From assembly GCA_910589385.1 (NCBI GenBank), contig CAJUTU010000007.1, forward strand, positions 33,825-97,824: a stretch of DNA of 64,000 nt, written 5' to 3'. Positions within the stretch are counted from its first letter, which is position 1. Every line of letters begins with the position of its first letter. Source of the stretch: an uncultured Lachnospiraceae bacterium. Lineage in GTDB: Bacteria; Bacillota; Clostridia; Lachnospirales; Lachnospiraceae. Shown here piece after piece: positions 61,995 to 64,000 of the stretch. The notes under the pieces were generated by a model that was given only the letters and a program-made list of their open reading frames with translations, was not told the DNA's origin and did no database searches. A program made the position numbers and the translations under genes.

Positions 61995-63047
61995 TTATGA
62001 TATCGAAGGACTATGCTGATTGCGGTAATCGATCGGCGTTGTCCCATAATATTTCCGGAAAGTCCGGATAAAGTGTTCCTGGTTTTGATATCCGCAGGCT
62101 GCGGAAATATCTTTGATCTTAAGCGTTGTGTTGATAAGATAATCTTGAGCCGCCTGCATTCTTTTTTCCAGAATGTATCCACTGAAATTAAACCCGGTCA
62201 GTTCCTTGATAAGTGAGGACATATGCTGTGGAGTATAGTGGAACTTATCTGCCAGCTCCTGGAGGGAGAGATGCTGATAGTTTTCTTCGATATACCGCAG
62301 GATGCCATAATTGATTCCATCCTGCTTTCTGTGTATCTGCGGCAGTTCGCAGGTGCTTTCGTAGTTGCGTATCAGGACACCCAGCAGCAGGAGAAGCTCC
62401 GCATCCATCATATAAACATAATAAGGCTTTTTCTCCAGTGATTCCTGACAGATGCCAAGTACGATATCCATAATAGCAGGATTTCCGTTGGTATGGAAGA
62501 TCACATAGTCATTTACACTGTTATAATATACATTTCCCATAAAGATCTTCGACAATACATTCTCACCGTGAAGCTGGGAGAGGCAGATATTCTTGAAATG
62601 CTTTTCCGGAATCAGCAGGTTTACCAGTACGGTATAATTCTGTACATCTACCAGGTGGCTGACCATGGGCGGGATCAGACAGAAATCGCCGCTGTGCATC
62701 TGAAGGCGTTTGGAATTGATCTGCTGCATAAATTCTCCTTCCACACATATCTGCAGCTCAAAAAAGTCGTGCCGGTGCATAGATCCGGGGGTATATCGGT
62801 CATGCTGGACGATCATATAGTTTTGTCCCGGCGCATGCCGGAAGTAGATGTCGGATGAAAAAGTATTGCCATCCAGATCCGGTATCCGCGGCAGGTGGAG
62901 TCCAATGTTTTTTTCAGCATCGGTTACCGGGACTTCCAGAGCCTGATTGACCGGTTCCATATTCCAGACATCCTGTCTCCGGTTACGATGAAGAAGTTCC
63001 CAAGGAGTATAATCATGCAGAGTTTTCATAAGTTCATCTCTAGTCAT
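61995..63047 (-). CDS. AraC-family regulator with cupin sensor domain
   Basis: 350 residues. A cupin-like sensor (HRHDFFELQICVEGEFMQQI ... SGDFCLIPPMVSHLV, about 90-140) is followed by a C-terminal AraC double helix-turn-helix (LSLQELADKFHYTPQHMSSL; ISAACGYQNQEHFIRTFRKY). Lies next to the GH78-GPH pair, convergent, and is probably its sugar-responsive activator. Confidence 0.88.
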   Translation of the reverse strand: MTRDELMKTLHDYTPWELLHRNRRQDVWNMEPVNQALEVPVTDAEKNIGLHLPRIPDLDGNTFSSDIYFRHAPGQNYMIVQHDRYTPGSMHRHDFFELQICVEGEFMQQINSKRLQMHSGDFCLIPPMVSHLVDVQNYTVLVNLLIPEKHFKNICLSQLHGENVLSKIFMGNVYYNSVNDYVIFHTNGNPAIMDIVLGICQESLEKKPYYVYMMDAELLLLLGVLIRNYESTCELPQIHRKQDGINYGILRYIEENYQHLSLQELADKFHYTPQHMSSLIKELTGFNFSGYILEKRMQAAQDYLINTTLKIKDISAACGYQNQEHFIRTFRKYYGTTPIDYRNQHSPSIS

Positions 63048-63078
63048 AAGCCTGCTCCTTTCTACTGATGTGAAGTGA

Positions 63079-64000
63079 TCACCACATAGTTCCTAAAGCC
63101 CTAAATACCTGTTCAACAGAAAGCGTCATGTTTTGTTTTGCATTTTCTGGGACCATCGCCTCGTCCAGTGTGGTCACTCCCCGTACGATTGGAAAAAAAG
63201 CATCGATCCCTGCTGCATTACATGTTCCCGCATCCGCCGTAACTCCACCGGCAAATGCAAGCACTTTTGCGCCGTATTTTTTCGCAAGCCGTGCAACGCC
63301 CACCGGAACCTTGCCCATGGCGGTCTGGAAGTCCAGACGCCCCTCTCCGGTAATAACAATGTCGGCGTCTTTGACTTCCTGCTCCAACTGGATTGCTTTC
63401 AAGACGATGTCGATCCCGGACTTTAATTCCGCATTCGGAAGGTAACTCAGGAAGGCAAATCCAAGCCCTCCTGACGCACCTGCCCCTTCTGCCAATCTAT
63501 GGTCTGCTCCGGTAAACTCTTGTGTCTTGTCTGCAAAATGTCTCATTTTTTCATCAAAGATCTGTTTTTCCTCTTCCTTGATGCCTTTCTGTGGTCCGAA
63601 CACATAAACCGCGCCATTTTCACCGCAAAGAGGATTTTTCACATCACAGGCAATACTGAAATGACATTCTTTTAATTCTTCCGGTACATTTTTTGCGGAA
63701 ATGAATACAATCCGGTCTAAATCCCGGATTCCCGGCCTGATGGGATTGCCGTCTGCATCTGTGATCTCATAGCCCAATGCCTGGAGCATTCCTGCTCCGC
63801 CTTCACTTGTGGCGCTTCCGCCAATGCCAATAATAAATTCACGGCATCCCCGGTTTACGGCATCTAAGATCATCTCACCGACACCGTATGTCGTGGCCCT
63901 GGATGGATCCAGATCTTCACGTTTTACCAGAATCATCCCGGAAGCCTCTGCCATCTCCAGCACAGCGGTTTTTCCATCTCCCAGAATTCCATACTTTGCG
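63079..64000 (-). CDS. Glycerate kinase (partial, 5' end off window)
   Basis: About 307 codons are visible, open to the right edge. Family blocks: FIIGIGGSATSEGGAGMLQA, IACDVKNPLCGENGAVYVFG then PQKG, and VITGEGRLDFQTAMGKVPVG, all typical of GlxK/GarK glycerate kinases. It phosphorylates glycerate from ATP to feed glycolysis. Adjacent on the same strand to the AraC gene, 31 bases ahead of it, so the two may be co-transcribed. The first 70 or so residues are outside the window. Confidence 0.9.
   Translation of the reverse strand, partial: AKYGILGDGKTAVLEMAEASGMILVKREDLDPSRATTYGVGEMILDAVNRGCREFIIGIGGSATSEGGAGMLQALGYEITDADGNPIRPGIRDLDRIVFISAKNVPEELKECHFSIACDVKNPLCGENGAVYVFGPQKGIKEEEKQIFDEKMRHFADKTQEFTGADHRLAEGAGASGGLGFAFLSYLPNAELKSGIDIVLKAIQLEQEVKDADIVITGEGRLDFQTAMGKVPVGVARLAKKYGAKVLAFAGGVTADAGTCNAAGIDAFFPIVRGVTTLDEAMVPENAKQNMTLSVEQVFRALGTMW

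Noticed and set aside
1..64000. CRISPR arrays, prophage, rRNA and tRNA genes
   Set aside because: No regularly spaced repeats, no phage structural or integrase genes, and no rRNA or tRNA-like stretches were seen on reading both strands.

Overview
The window looks like a chromosomal segment of a gut Lachnospiraceae-type Clostridia. The signs are low-to-middling GC, strong AGGAGG-type ribosome binding sites, a TarI/CDP-glycerol transferase pair, GPH-family sugar symporters, a domain-permuted GH3 enzyme and several MATE transporters. The species is not resolved. No rRNA, tRNA or CRISPR array was seen.

Layout. 1-2 kb holds cell-surface polymer genes (partial CDP-glycerol transferase-like gene and tarI/ispD-type cytidylyltransferase). 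2-3.9 kb holds a TnpB-like protein that appears to have lost all three RuvC acidic residues. It is followed by about 250 nt of hairpin-rich noncoding DNA and preceded by an inverted repeat with a promoter-terminator cassette. 3.9-8.4 kb holds PAP2 phosphatase, Rrf2 regulator/thioesterase, an AIPR-type defence gene and a DUF362 ferredoxin protein. 8.6-13.4 kb is an O-acylation operon: SGNH lipoprotein, 52-aa membrane protein, MBOAT, second SGNH protein. 13.4-21.3 kb is a glycan operon (GPH transporter, small membrane protein, permuted GH3, GH2). 21.4-27.3 kb holds a YczE-like protein, DAHP synthase, MATE, VOC, a GH78-like enzyme and NUDIX. 27.4-27.9 kb is a complete type I toxin-antitoxin module.

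From about 28 to 58 kb the DNA is a patchwork of intact accessory genes (nitrilase-type hydrolase, TetR and MerR regulators, MATE pumps, GNATs, azlCD, HD hydrolase, AAA-ATPase/nuclease protein) mixed with decaying ones. The decay is distinctive: many genes keep both ends but have lost the middle. Examples are multicopper oxidase, ApbE, LysR, a DUF362 remnant, an AAA/PD-(D/E)XK remnant and a sensor kinase. Others carry in-frame TAG codons (kinase, EamA transporter, HxlR regulator). Two remnants have full-length relatives in this same window, so the deletions can be read directly; the DUF362 deletions fall at short direct repeats.

58.1-63 kb is a rhamnoside-type unit: a GH78-like enzyme and a GPH symporter on the plus strand, facing an AraC regulator on the minus strand. 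A glycerate kinase runs off the right edge.

Strongest candidate for something new: the nuclease-dead TnpB-like gene with its structured downstream RNA region (about 2.0-3.8 kb). It has the features expected of an RNA-guided DNA-binding protein exapted from a transposon nuclease.
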